NCBI RefSeq assembly: GCF_016864575.1
Contig: NZ_CP044125.1
Span: forward strand, 2,772,001 to 2,836,000
Direction: 5' to 3'
From: Rhizobium sp. BG4
Lineage (GTDB): Bacteria; Pseudomonadota; Alphaproteobacteria; Rhizobiales; Rhizobiaceae
DNA length: 64,000 bases
The notes beneath the pieces are model-generated. The model ran no database searches, was not told the DNA's origin, and was given only the letters and a program-made list of their open reading frames with translations. Below are positions 8,937 to 17,762 of this stretch, one piece after another; the first letter of the stretch is position 1; every line of letters begins with the position of its first letter. Position numbers and translations under genes: made by a program.

Positions 8937-9839
8937 ATGAGCAAGCAAGTTATCGTCGTCACCGGTGCATCCAGCGGCTTCGGTGCCATGAGCGCGCGGG
9001 CGCTCGCCAAGGCTGGGCATACCGTCTATGCCGGCATCCGCGCCACCACGACCCGCAATGCCAAGGCCGTTGCCGATGCGGCAGCCTTCGCCAAGGAAAA
9101 CAATGCCGACCTGCGCAGCGTCGAACTCGACGTGACCGATGACGCCTCGATCGCGCAGGCTGTCGAGACCATCATTGCCGAGAACGGGCGGCTCGATGTC
9201 ATCGTTCACAATGCCGGTCACATGTCCTTCGGCCCGGCCGAAGCCTTCACGCCGGAACAATATGCCGAGCTTTTCGACATCAACGTGCTCTCGACCCAGC
9301 GGCTGAACCGTGCGGCGCTGCCGCAGCTGCGCAAGCAGGGCAGGGGGCTGATCGTCTGGGTGTCGTCATCGAGCACCCGTGGCGGCACGCCGCCGTTCCT
9401 GGCACCCTATTTCGCCGCCAAGGCTGCGATGGATTCGCTTGCCGTCTCCTATGCCAGCGAGCTGACCCGCTGGGGCATCGAGACTTCGATCATCGTGCCC
9501 GGCGCCTTCACCAAGGGCACCAATCACTTCGCCCATTCCGGCTCACCGGCCGATGCGGCCCGCGCCGCCGAATATCTGGAAGGTCCCTACAAGGGCGTCT
9601 CCGACAAGGCGCTGCAGGGACTGGCTTCGCTGGAGCCTGCCGATGCCGATCCGGAAGAGGTGGCCCGTGCGATCGTCGATGTGGTGGACAAGCCGTTCGG
9701 CAAGCGCCCGTTCCGCGTCCATATCGATCCGTCGCAGGATGGGGCGGAGATCGTCAATGGCGTTGCCGACCGCGTCAGGGCCGAACTCTTCTATCGCGTC
9801 GGCCTTCAGGATCTCCTGAAACCCGCCGCTATCGGCTGA
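8937..9839 (+). CDS. Short-chain dehydrogenase/reductase (SDR)
   Basis: A 300-residue SDR. TGASSGFG is at residues 9-16, HNAG at 91-94, a serine cluster at 143-146, and the catalytic Y158-F-A-A-K162. It has a longer C-terminal extension than the upstream SDR, rich in acidic residues, with an SDR-family hydroxysteroid-dehydrogenase-like look. The ribosome site AAGGAG lies eight bases before the ATG. It probably shares a transcript with the preceding SDR. A terminator-like hairpin follows about 190 bases downstream, after a stretch with no good gene. Substrate not assignable. Confidence 0.9.
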   Translation: MSKQVIVVTGASSGFGAMSARALAKAGHTVYAGIRATTTRNAKAVADAAAFAKENNADLRSVELDVTDDASIAQAVETIIAENGRLDVIVHNAGHMSFGPAEAFTPEQYAELFDINVLSTQRLNRAALPQLRKQGRGLIVWVSSSSTRGGTPPFLAPYFAAKAAMDSLAVSYASELTRWGIETSIIVPGAFTKGTNHFAHSGSPADAARAAEYLEGPYKGVSDKALQGLASLEPADADPEEVARAIVDVVDKPFGKRPFRVHIDPSQDGAEIVNGVADRVRAELFYRVGLQDLLKPAAIG

Positions 9840-10030
9840 TCCGGACTTGATTGTTGCATTTTTGCGAACACTGCTATGCGAATCAAACGCCTTACAAACG
9901 TCGCAAGAGGGCTTATATCTATTGGGCAAGGGGCGACGGAAAGTCTCCGTTCCGAAGCCCACCTCCAAGGCCTGCCGGGCCATTTCCCCTGGTGACGCGG
10001 CTGGCCCCGAAGTTCAAAGTCGATGAAAAG

Positions 10031-10076
10031 CGGCCCGGCGAAGGTATCCCTGCCTTCCGGGCCGTTTTCATTTTCT
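10031..10076. terminator. Bidirectional Rho-independent terminator between SDR and LysR
   Basis: A long imperfect stem pairs CGGCCCG with CGGGCCG, with an inner GAAGG/CCTTC stem, and is followed on the plus strand by TTTTCATTTTC. On the minus strand the hairpin is followed by CTTTTC. It lies between two convergent genes and can serve both. The 190 bases before it (9840-10030) hold no gene I can support. Confidence 0.75.
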
Positions 10077-10986
10077 AGCGATCGTTCAGCTTCGCATCCG
10101 CCAGCAGCTTGACCATCCAGTCGACGAAGACACGCACCTTGTTGCTGAGGTGGCGGTTCGGCGGATAGACGATGTAAAGCGGCAGCGGATCGCGCGTCCA
10201 CTGCGGCAAGACCTCCACCAGATCGCCTCTCTTGATCGCATCGCGGGCCATGAAACGCACGGTCTGGCCGATTCCGAGACCGGTCGTGAGGGCGGTCATG
10301 AAGGTGCGGGCGTCGTTGACGGCGAGCATATAGCGCGGCGTGATCTCCAGATGATCCTCTTCACGATCGAATTCGAAGGGCACCGGACGGCCGGTCTGGG
10401 CGCGAAAATAGTTGATCGTGTAGTGGTCGTTTTCGAGGTCCTGAGGGCGCTCCGGCTCGCCGAATTTCTGGATGTAAAGCGGTGCCGCGCAGGTGACGAT
10501 TTCGAGTTCGGATACACGCCTGGCGATCAATGACTGATCGGCCGGGGTGCCGGCGCGGAGCGCGCAGTCGACATTCTCGGCGAGGTAGTCGACGGTGCGG
10601 TCGCCGACGCCGAGATCGATGCGGATATCGGGGTATTTCTGGTAGAAGTCGCAGAGTGCCGGAACGACGATGGAATCGGCGAAAGCCCCTGCCATTTCAA
10701 CACGTAAGCGGCCGGTCGGCAGGCTTTGCGAATTCGAAAGGCTGCCGTCCAGTTCTTCCAGTTCCGAGACGATCTGCGAGGCGCGTTCGTAGTAGAGCGC
10801 GCCATCGGTGGTGACCATGACGCGTCTCGTCGTACGGTTGAGCAGCTTGGTACGCAGATGAGCTTCAAGGCCTTGGATCAAATTGGTCACGGTCGCCTTA
10901 GGCATCGACAGGGTGTCGGCGGCCCGTGTAAAGTTACCCGTCTCCACTACGCGGATGAAGGCGCGCATTGCCGAGAGCTGGTCCAT
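10075..10986 (-). CDS. LysR family transcriptional regulator
   Basis: A 303-residue LysR regulator with an N-terminal HTH (MRAFIRVVETGNFTRAADTLSMPKA region) and a substrate-binding-like effector domain. The C-terminus VFVDWMVKLLADAK is complete, which makes it a useful comparison for the frameshifted paralogue upstream. It is divergent, across 165 bases, from the hydrolase-like/RND efflux operon, so it is the natural candidate for control of that operon. It belongs to the subgroup of LysR proteins that control SDRs and efflux pumps in rhizobia. The effector is unknown. Confidence 0.93.
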   Translation of the reverse strand: MDQLSAMRAFIRVVETGNFTRAADTLSMPKATVTNLIQGLEAHLRTKLLNRTTRRVMVTTDGALYYERASQIVSELEELDGSLSNSQSLPTGRLRVEMAGAFADSIVVPALCDFYQKYPDIRIDLGVGDRTVDYLAENVDCALRAGTPADQSLIARRVSELEIVTCAAPLYIQKFGEPERPQDLENDHYTINYFRAQTGRPVPFEFDREEDHLEITPRYMLAVNDARTFMTALTTGLGIGQTVRFMARDAIKRGDLVEVLPQWTRDPLPLYIVYPPNRHLSNKVRVFVDWMVKLLADAKLNDR

Positions 10987-11151
10987 GATGGGATCTCCAC
11001 AGTTTGCACTGCGATATTATTCGAAATACGGAACAGTGTAATCAGAATGGCGGTTCTTATTCCGTGGCCTGAATAACAATATGTTTTTTACAAGTTTGGC
11101 AAGCCGTGGCGTTTCGTCATGTGTTATGCAGCTAACAGGAATACAAGTCCG

Positions 11152-11964
11152 ATGACGGTGCAGGTGAAAGACATGGTGTTCGAGAAGGTGGCCATCGGCC
11201 CCATCTCTACGCGCGTCTATCAGGGCGCCGAATACGGCAAGGGTTCGCCGATCGTGCTGTATTTCCACGGCGGCTCTTTCCAGAGCTCGGGCGTTCTCGA
11301 CAATCCGGTTGCCGAAAGCATCGCCAATGCCGGTGCGATCGTCGTCGTCGCCGACTATAACGCGCCGCTCGGCGGTGTTTTCCCGAAGCCGCTCGAAGTC
11401 GGCTATTCGCTGTTCTCCTACATGGCCAACAAGCGGGCGTCCGGTCTTGGTGACCGCAACTCGCTGCTGCTGGTGGCCGGTGAGGAAGCAGGCGGCAATA
11501 TTGCCGCCGGTGTCGCACTCAAGGCCCGTGACCATTACGCCAATGCGTTGAACGGCCAGATCCTGATCTCTCCGCTGCTCGATCCCTTCATGGGAACGTC
11601 CTCGATCCGCAAGGCCGATGCAATCGGCATGCGCCAGCGCTGGACCGAGGGCTGGAGCCATTATCTCAGCGGCGGCGGCTGTCATCCCTATGCGGCGCCG
11701 TGCCTGTGTTCGCGGATTTCGGGTGTCGCGCCTGCGCTGATCATGACAGCAGAGGACGATCCGCTTCGCGACGAGACGCTTGGTTATGCCGCGCGTCTGA
11801 AGAAGGCGGAAGTTTCAGTTCGCCAGCACGTTCTCCCCGCCGGGAAGGGCTGGCCATCACTCTACGGCGGGAAAACGGACGGAGTGTCCGACTGGCAGGC
11901 GACCATCAGCCGCGAGTTCGGAAGCTTCATCCGCGAGTTAAGCCTCCAACCCCAATTGCATTGA
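11152..11964 (+). CDS. Alpha/beta hydrolase-fold protein (HSL-like) lacking catalytic Ser and His
   Basis: About 270 residues from the ATG at 11152; an in-frame ATG at 11119 would add 11. I prefer the later one because an AGGA lies 12 bases upstream. The oxyanion motif of the hormone-sensitive-lipase family is present (YFHGGSF, residues 37-43) and so is the acidic motif (EDDPLRDE, near 201-208). The nucleophile elbow, normally GDSAGG, reads GEEAGG (110-115), and the expected histidine segment reads AGKGWPS. The fold is thus conserved but the serine and histidine are missing, so it is probably not an esterase. It is first in the operon with the RND adaptor and pump. Confidence 0.82.
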   Translation: MTVQVKDMVFEKVAIGPISTRVYQGAEYGKGSPIVLYFHGGSFQSSGVLDNPVAESIANAGAIVVVADYNAPLGGVFPKPLEVGYSLFSYMANKRASGLGDRNSLLLVAGEEAGGNIAAGVALKARDHYANALNGQILISPLLDPFMGTSSIRKADAIGMRQRWTEGWSHYLSGGGCHPYAAPCLCSRISGVAPALIMTAEDDPLRDETLGYAARLKKAEVSVRQHVLPAGKGWPSLYGGKTDGVSDWQATISREFGSFIRELSLQPQLH

Positions 11965-12012
11965 AGTCTTGTTGTGAATGAGCGGCCGTTGAGGCCGCAA
12001 GGAGAGATACCG

Positions 12013-13200
12013 ATGACGTCCAGAAAGAAGCGCTGGGCCCTGGTGGGCGCCGGCTTGGGCCTTGCTGCGTCTGTTTCAGCCGCTGCCATCTTTTTCGAAC
12101 TGCCGATGAGCACGGTCGCGACCGCCGCTTCGGAACCCGCACAGGCTCCCGCTGTGCCGGTGACCGTTGCCCTGGTCCAGAACCGTGACGTGACCGCCTG
12201 GGAAAACTTCTCGGGCCGTCTCGAAGCCGTCGACCGCGTTCAGGTCCGTCCCCGCGTCGCGGGTGCGATCCAGTCCGTGCATTTCCGTGAAGGCGCTCTG
12301 GTGAAGACCGGCGACCTGCTGTTCACCATCGATCCGGCACCGTACCAGGCAGCGGTGGCGCAGGCACAGGGCCAGGTGGCCTCTGCCGACGCCAAGGTCA
12401 GCCTGGCGCAGACCGAGCTCGATCGCGGCCGCAAGCTTTCCGACAACCGCACGATCTCGCAGAGCGATCTCGATCAGCGTCAGAGCACGCTGGCCGAAGC
12501 GCAGGCGGGTCTGCGTTCGGCTCAGGCAGCCCTGCAGTCCGCCCAGCTCGACCTCGATTATACGCAGGTGCGGGCTCCGGTTTCCGGCCGCATCGGCAAG
12601 ATCGAAGTCACCGCCGGCAACCTCGTCGCCGCCGGTTCGGCATCGCCCGAGCTGACGACGCTGGTTTCGGTCGATCCGATCTACGCAAGCTTCAACGCCA
12701 GCGAAGAGATGGTCACCAAGGCTCTCTCGGAGCTTCCGGCAACCGATAGCGCCCTGCCTGCCGTCGAGCAGATCCCGGTCGAAGTCGGCACGCTTGCCGA
12801 TGAGGGCACGCCGATCAAGGGCAAGCTGCAGCTGGTCGACAACGTCGTCGATGCTGCGAGCGGCACGATCGCCGTTCGCGCCGTCTTCGACAATCCGGGC
12901 GGCAAGCTGATCCCCGGCCAGTTCGTGCGGGTGCGCATGGGCCAGCCGAAGGCCGAGAACAAGATCGTCATCAGTGACCGCGCCGTCGGCACCGACCAGG
13001 ACAAGAAGTTCGTCTTCGTCGTCGATGGCGAGAACAAGGTCGGCTACCGCCAGGTCAAGCTCGGCGCGATCTATGACGGCCAGCGCGTCGTCGAAGACGG
13101 CCTGAAAGCCGGCGAAAAGATCGTTGTCAACGGCCTGCAGCGCATCCGTCCGGGCGCCGTTGTCGCGCCGCAGATGGAAGAGAAGGTCGCGACCAACTGA
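12013..13200 (+). CDS. RND efflux periplasmic adaptor (MexA/AcrA-like)
   Basis: A 395-residue adaptor starting at the ATG at 12013, chosen because AAGGAGAG lies eight bases upstream; an ATG 39 bases earlier lacks one. An N-terminal hydrophobic stretch (ALVGAGLGLAASVSAAAIFF) acts as signal or anchor. The periplasmic core shows VQVRPRVAGAIQSVHFREG, an alpha-hairpin rich in Gln/Ala (about 105-170), and LDYTQVRAPVSGRIGKI for the second lipoyl half. The C-terminus has GLQRIRPGAVVAPQM, usual for the family. It pairs with the RND permease that starts 232 bases downstream beyond a palindromic repeat, and it may be under the divergent LysR. Confidence 0.93.
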   Translation: MTSRKKRWALVGAGLGLAASVSAAAIFFELPMSTVATAASEPAQAPAVPVTVALVQNRDVTAWENFSGRLEAVDRVQVRPRVAGAIQSVHFREGALVKTGDLLFTIDPAPYQAAVAQAQGQVASADAKVSLAQTELDRGRKLSDNRTISQSDLDQRQSTLAEAQAGLRSAQAALQSAQLDLDYTQVRAPVSGRIGKIEVTAGNLVAAGSASPELTTLVSVDPIYASFNASEEMVTKALSELPATDSALPAVEQIPVEVGTLADEGTPIKGKLQLVDNVVDAASGTIAVRAVFDNPGGKLIPGQFVRVRMGQPKAENKIVISDRAVGTDQDKKFVFVVDGENKVGYRQVKLGAIYDGQRVVEDGLKAGEKIVVNGLQRIRPGAVVAPQMEEKVATN

Positions 13201-13213
13201 TCGCGGCGTAAGA

Positions 13214-13343
13214 CCCCTCCCCAACCCCTCCCCACAAGGGGGAGGGGCCAGCCTGCCGAACCGCCGAAGCCACGATTGGGCAAGACGGTGCAGCGGATCT
13301 TCTCCCCCTCGTGGGGGAGATGGCCGGCAGGCCAGAGAGGGGC
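13214..13343. repeat. Rhizobial intergenic palindromic repeat (RIME-like)
   Basis: Two GC-rich hairpin arms flank a short centre in the gap between the adaptor and RND permease genes. The left arm contains CCCCTCCCC-type runs around 13214-13257. The right arm (about 13299-13343) reads CTCCCCCTCGTGGGGGAGA and then TGGCCGGCAGGCCAGAGAGG. The same building blocks recur at 56511-56687, so this belongs to a dispersed family resembling the rhizobial intergenic mosaic elements. Because it separates two genes of one operon it may affect transcript stability or the ratio of the two subunits. Confidence 0.65.
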
Positions 13344-13432
13344 TTTCTACACATTCATACCACCCACCGGCGGCCTCCCAGGCTGCCGGAGCGGGACGTT
13401 GCATCCATGTTCACCCCGGAGAGGGCTTTGAA

Positions 13433-16400
13433 ATGAACATCTCCAGATTCTTTATCGACCGGCCGGTCTTTGCCGGCGTGCTGTCGGTTCTGATCGTCGT
13501 CGCAGGTTTGATCGGCCTGCGTTCGCTGCCAATCTCGGAATATCCCGAGGTCGTGCCGCCGTCGATCGTCGTGCGCGCCACCTATCCCGGCGCCAACCCG
13601 TCAGTCATCGCCGAAACGGTGGCGACACCGCTCGAAGAGCAGATCAACGGTGTCGAAGGCATGCTTTACATGGCAAGCCAGGCGACATCGGACGGTGTTC
13701 TCAACGTCACCGTGACGTTCAAGCTCGGCACCGATCCTGACAAGGCCCAGCAGCTGGTTCAGAACCGCGTGTCGCAGGCCGAGCCGCGTCTGCCGGCCGA
13801 AGTTCGTGCTCTCGGTCTGACGACCGTCAAGAGCTCGCCGAACTTCATCATGGTCGTCAACATCGTCTCGACCGGCGGTGATCACGACATCACCTATCTG
13901 CGCAACTACGCGACCCTGAACATCAAGGACCGCCTTGCCCGTATCGAGGGCGTTGGTCAGGTACAGGTATTCGGCGCCGGCGACTATTCGATGCGCGTCT
14001 GGATCGATCCGCAGAAAGCTGCCGAGCATAATCTCGCCGCCAGCGACATCAGCAATGCGATCAGCTCGCAGAACGTCCAGGCCGCTGCCGGTATCATCGG
14101 TGCGTCGCCCAGCCCGCAGGGCGTCGATCTGCAGCTGAACGTCAATGCCCAGGGCCGTCTGCGCACGCCTGAGGAATTCGGCAACATCATCGTCAAGACG
14201 GGCGCCAACGGCGAGATCACCCGTCTTCGCGACGTTGCCCGCATCGAGCTCGGCGCGGCCGACTATACGCTGCGTTCGCTGCTCGACGGCGAGCCTGCCG
14301 TTGCCGTCGCGGTGCTTCAGGCTCCTGGTTCCAACGCCATCCAGATCGCCGACAACGTCAATGCGACGATGCAGGAACTGCAGAAGGCGATGCCGACAGG
14401 CGTCAAGTACGAGATCGTCTACGATACGACGAAGTTCGTTCGCGCCTCGATCGAGAAGGTCATCGACACGCTGCTCGAGGCCATCGCGCTCGTCGTGCTC
14501 GTCGTCATCATCTTCCTGCAGACGTGGCGTGCCTCGATCATTCCGCTGATCGCCGTCCCCGTGTCGATCATCGGTACGTTCGCCGTGATGTATGCCTTCG
14601 GCTTCTCGATCAACGCGCTCAGTCTCTTCGGGCTGGTGCTGGCGATCGGTATCGTCGTCGACGACGCGATCGTCGTCGTCGAAAACGTCGAGCGAAACAT
14701 CGAGGCGGGTCTCAGCCCGCGGGCCGCCACCTACAAGGCGATGAAGGAAGTGTCCGGTCCGATCATCGCGATCGCCCTGGTACTGGTCGCGGTCTTCGTG
14801 CCGCTCGCCTTCATCTCGGGTCTCTCCGGTCAGTTCTACCGCCAGTTCGCGCTGACGATCGCCATCTCGACCGTCATCTCGGCCTTCAACTCGCTGACGC
14901 TGTCTCCGGCACTCGCCGCCCTTCTCCTGAAGGGCCACGGTGCGAAGAAGGACTGGCTGACGCGGTTCATGGATACCATTTTCGGCTGGTTCTTCCGCGG
15001 CTTCAACCGTGCCTTCGGCTCGGGCTCGAATGCCTATGGCAAGGGCGTCGGCGGTCTCCTGTCGCGCAAGAGCATCGTGATGGTCATCTATCTGGCACTG
15101 GTGGGCGCAACCTACAGCCTGTTCACCGCAGTGCCCGGCGGCTTCGTTCCGTCGCAGGACAAGCAGTATCTGATCGGCTTTGCACAGCTGCCGGATGCCG
15201 CCAGCCTCGACCGCACCGAAGACGTCATCAAGCGGATGACCGATATCGCGCTGAAGCAGCCGGGTGTCGCCAATGCGATCGCCTTCCCGGGCCTGTCGAT
15301 CAACGGCTTCACCAACTCGTCCAACGCCGGCATCGTCTTCGTGACGCTGAAGGATTTCGAGGAGCGCAAGACGCCTGATCTGTCCGGCGGAGCGATTGCC
15401 ATGGCGCTGAACCAGAAGTTCGGTTCCATCCAGGATGCCTTCATCGCCATGTTCCCGCCGCCGCCGGTCAACGGTCTCGGCACCACGGGCGGCTTCAAGC
15501 TGCAAATCGAGGACCGCGCCGGTCTCGGCAACCAGGCACTCGACGAGGCGACCAAGGCCGTGCTTGCCAAGGCCTACCAGACGCCGGAGCTCGCAGGCAT
15601 CTTCTCGAGCTTCCAGATCAACGTGCCGCAGCTCTATGCCGATCTCGACCGCGCCAAGGCCGAGCAGCTCGGGGTTTCCGTCACCGACGTCTTCCAGACG
15701 CTGCAGATCTATCTCGGCTCACTCTATGTCAACGACTTCAACGCCTTCGGCCGTACCTATAGCGTCCGTGTGCAGGCCGATGCCAAGTTCCGTGCCCAGC
15801 CGGAAGATATCGGTCAGTTGAAGGTCCGTTCGGCATCCGGTCAGATGATCCCGCTTTCGGCCCTGCTGAAAGTCGACGCCACGACCGGTCCGGAACGCAC
15901 GAACCGTTATAACGGCTTCCTTGCTGCCGATATCAACGGCGGTCCGGCACCGGGCTTCTCGTCCGGCCAGGCTCAGGCTGCGATCGAGAAGATCCTGAAG
16001 GAGACGCTGCCGTCGGGCATCGACTTCGAATGGACGGATCTCACCTACCAGCAGATCCTCGCCGGCAACTCGAGCATCATCGTGTTCCCGCTTGCCCTGC
16101 TGTTGGTGTTCCTGGTGCTGGCTGCGCAGTATGAAAGCCTGACGCTGCCGCTGGCGATCATCATGATCGTGCCGATGGGTGTGCTTGCTGCCTTGACGGG
16201 TGTCTGGCTCACCGGTGGTGACAACAACATCTTCACGCAGATCGGCCTAGTCGTCCTTGTCGGTCTCTCGGCGAAGAACGCGATCCTGATCGTGGAATTC
16301 GCCCGCGAGCTGGAGTTCGAGGGACGCACGCCGGTTCAGGCTGCGATCGAGGCAAGCCGCCTGCGTCTTCGCCCGATCCTGATGACCTCCATGGCCTTCA

Positions 16401-16630
16401 TCATGGGTGTCGTGCCGCTCGTGACATCGACGGGTGCGGGTGCCGAAATGCGCGCCGCCATGGGTGTCGCGGTGTTCTCCGGCATGATCGGCGTTACCTT
16501 CTTCGGCATCTTCATGACGCCGGTCTTCTACGTGCTGCTGCGCAGGCTGGCGGGCAACCGTCCGCTCATCCAGCACAACGACAATCATCTGAGTGATGAA
16601 GAAGACCATATGAAGGTCGCAGCCGAGTAA
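13433..16630 (+). CDS. RND multidrug efflux permease (HAE1 family)
   Basis: A 1065-residue inner-membrane pump, full length for the AcrB/MexB family. The start is the ATG at 13433 (MNISRFFIDRPVFAGVL), preceded by GGAGAGGG; the open frame upstream runs through the intergenic repeat and is not coding. Two 6-helix bundles and two large periplasmic loops are readable. TM4 carries the essential aspartate pair in LAIGIVVDDAIVVVENVERN, and the second half shows LVVLVGLSAKNAILIVEFARE. It functions with the adaptor encoded upstream. A strong terminator follows. This is the second complete RND pump gene in 16 kb. Confidence 0.95.
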   Translation: MNISRFFIDRPVFAGVLSVLIVVAGLIGLRSLPISEYPEVVPPSIVVRATYPGANPSVIAETVATPLEEQINGVEGMLYMASQATSDGVLNVTVTFKLGTDPDKAQQLVQNRVSQAEPRLPAEVRALGLTTVKSSPNFIMVVNIVSTGGDHDITYLRNYATLNIKDRLARIEGVGQVQVFGAGDYSMRVWIDPQKAAEHNLAASDISNAISSQNVQAAAGIIGASPSPQGVDLQLNVNAQGRLRTPEEFGNIIVKTGANGEITRLRDVARIELGAADYTLRSLLDGEPAVAVAVLQAPGSNAIQIADNVNATMQELQKAMPTGVKYEIVYDTTKFVRASIEKVIDTLLEAIALVVLVVIIFLQTWRASIIPLIAVPVSIIGTFAVMYAFGFSINALSLFGLVLAIGIVVDDAIVVVENVERNIEAGLSPRAATYKAMKEVSGPIIAIALVLVAVFVPLAFISGLSGQFYRQFALTIAISTVISAFNSLTLSPALAALLLKGHGAKKDWLTRFMDTIFGWFFRGFNRAFGSGSNAYGKGVGGLLSRKSIVMVIYLALVGATYSLFTAVPGGFVPSQDKQYLIGFAQLPDAASLDRTEDVIKRMTDIALKQPGVANAIAFPGLSINGFTNSSNAGIVFVTLKDFEERKTPDLSGGAIAMALNQKFGSIQDAFIAMFPPPPVNGLGTTGGFKLQIEDRAGLGNQALDEATKAVLAKAYQTPELAGIFSSFQINVPQLYADLDRAKAEQLGVSVTDVFQTLQIYLGSLYVNDFNAFGRTYSVRVQADAKFRAQPEDIGQLKVRSASGQMIPLSALLKVDATTGPERTNRYNGFLAADINGGPAPGFSSGQAQAAIEKILKETLPSGIDFEWTDLTYQQILAGNSSIIVFPLALLLVFLVLAAQYESLTLPLAIIMIVPMGVLAALTGVWLTGGDNNIFTQIGLVVLVGLSAKNAILIVEFARELEFEGRTPVQAAIEASRLRLRPILMTSMAFIMGVVPLVTSTGAGAEMRAAMGVAVFSGMIGVTFFGIFMTPVFYVLLRRLAGNRPLIQHNDNHLSDEEDHMKVAAE

Positions 16631-16656
16631 GCGGCAGACAATGAACGAGACAGAGG

Positions 16657-16689
16657 AAGGCGGGACATTTGGTCCCGCCTTTTTCATTT
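16657..16689 (+). terminator. Rho-independent terminator after RND permease
   Basis: A perfect ten-base stem (AAGGCGGGAC / GTCCCGCCTT) with a short loop is followed by TTTTCATTTG, 26 bases after the pump stop codon. It ends the hydrolase-adaptor-pump operon. Confidence 0.88.
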
Positions 16690-16775
16690 GCATCGTCCGG
16701 TCGGCGGGCTAGTCTTTGACGAACGTACGTCGGCCGGGTGGAGCTGGGCCGACGCAGCGCATAGCGGAGGAATAG

Positions 16776-17762
16776 ATGCATATCGCGATTATCGGTGCGG
16801 CCGGCATGGTCGGCCGCAAGCTGACGGCCCGTCTCGTCGAGGACGGGGTTCTGGACCGGGCGGAGATTTCGGCCCTTTCCCTCATCGACGTCATCGAGCC
16901 GGAAAAGCCGGCGGGCTTCGAAGGAACGGTCAATGCCTGGGCATCCGACATTTCCACGCCCGGCGAGGCGGCGAGGATCGTCGCGGGGCGTCCCGATGTG
17001 ATCTTCCACCTGGCGGCGATCGTCTCGGGCGAGGCGGAACTCGATTTCGAGAAGGGCTACCGCATCAATCTCGACGGCACCCGCGAACTCTTCGAAGCCA
17101 TCCGGCTTGCCAATGCCGAGGATGGCTACAAGCCGCGCGTCGTCTTCACCTCGTCGCTGGCGGTTTTCGGTTCGCCCTTCCCGAAGGTCATCCCCGATGA
17201 TTTCCACCAGACGCCGCTGACGAGCTATGGCGCGCAGAAGGCGATGAGCGAGTTGCTGCTGTCGGATTACAGCCGCCGCGGTTTCCTCGACGGCATCGGC
17301 ATCCGCCTGCCGACGATCTGCATTCGTCCGGGCAAGCCCAACAAGGCGGCCTCCGGCTTCTTCTCCGGCATCCTGCGTGAGCCGCTGGCGGGGCAGGAGG
17401 CGGTGCTGCCCGTGCCCGATACGGTGCGGCACTGGCATGCCTCGCCACGCTCGGCCGTTGGCTTCCTGCTGCAGGCGGCGCGGATCGATCTTGCACAGCT
17501 CGGGGCCGCGCGCAGCCTCACCATGCCCGGCGTCAGCGCCACCGTTGGAGAGCAGATCGAGGCTCTCAGGCGCGTTGCCGGCGACAAGGCGGTGAAGCTC
17601 ATCCGCCGTGAGCCGGACGAGCTGATCATGCGCATCGTCTCCGGCTGGCCGGAGGCATTCGAGGCGAAGCGTTCGCGCGCTCTCGGCTTCAGTGCCGACA
17701 GCTCCTTCGACGAGATCATCCGCATTCATATCGACGACGAGCTCGGAGGACGCATTCCATGA
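16776..17762 (+). CDS. denD: NAD-dependent epimerase/dehydrogenase, D-erythronate dehydrogenase (DenD)-like
   Basis: A 328-residue extended SDR. The NAD motif GAAGMVGR is at residues 7-14, FTSS at 124-127, and the Y151-x3-K155 pair in YGAQK. The overall pattern (LPTICIRPGKPNKAASGFFS, WHASPRSAVGFL) fits the DenD family, which oxidises D-erythronate to 2-oxo-tetronate. The normal partners of that pathway (OtnI, OtnK, OtnC) are not here. It overlaps the following dehydrogenase by four bases (ATGA), so the two enzymes are made together. The family is clear; the exact substrate is inferred from similarity remembered, not tested. Confidence 0.82.
   Translation: MHIAIIGAAGMVGRKLTARLVEDGVLDRAEISALSLIDVIEPEKPAGFEGTVNAWASDISTPGEAARIVAGRPDVIFHLAAIVSGEAELDFEKGYRINLDGTRELFEAIRLANAEDGYKPRVVFTSSLAVFGSPFPKVIPDDFHQTPLTSYGAQKAMSELLLSDYSRRGFLDGIGIRLPTICIRPGKPNKAASGFFSGILREPLAGQEAVLPVPDTVRHWHASPRSAVGFLLQAARIDLAQLGAARSLTMPGVSATVGEQIEALRRVAGDKAVKLIRREPDELIMRIVSGWPEAFEAKRSRALGFSADSSFDEIIRIHIDDELGGRIP

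Noticed and set aside
9851..10078. 75-codon frame after the second SDR
   Set aside because: Runs through the terminator hairpin, no ribosome site and no family resemblance.
13601..15505. 634-codon open frame opposite the RND permease
   Set aside because: Antisense shadow of a strongly conserved pump; no motif or ribosome site.
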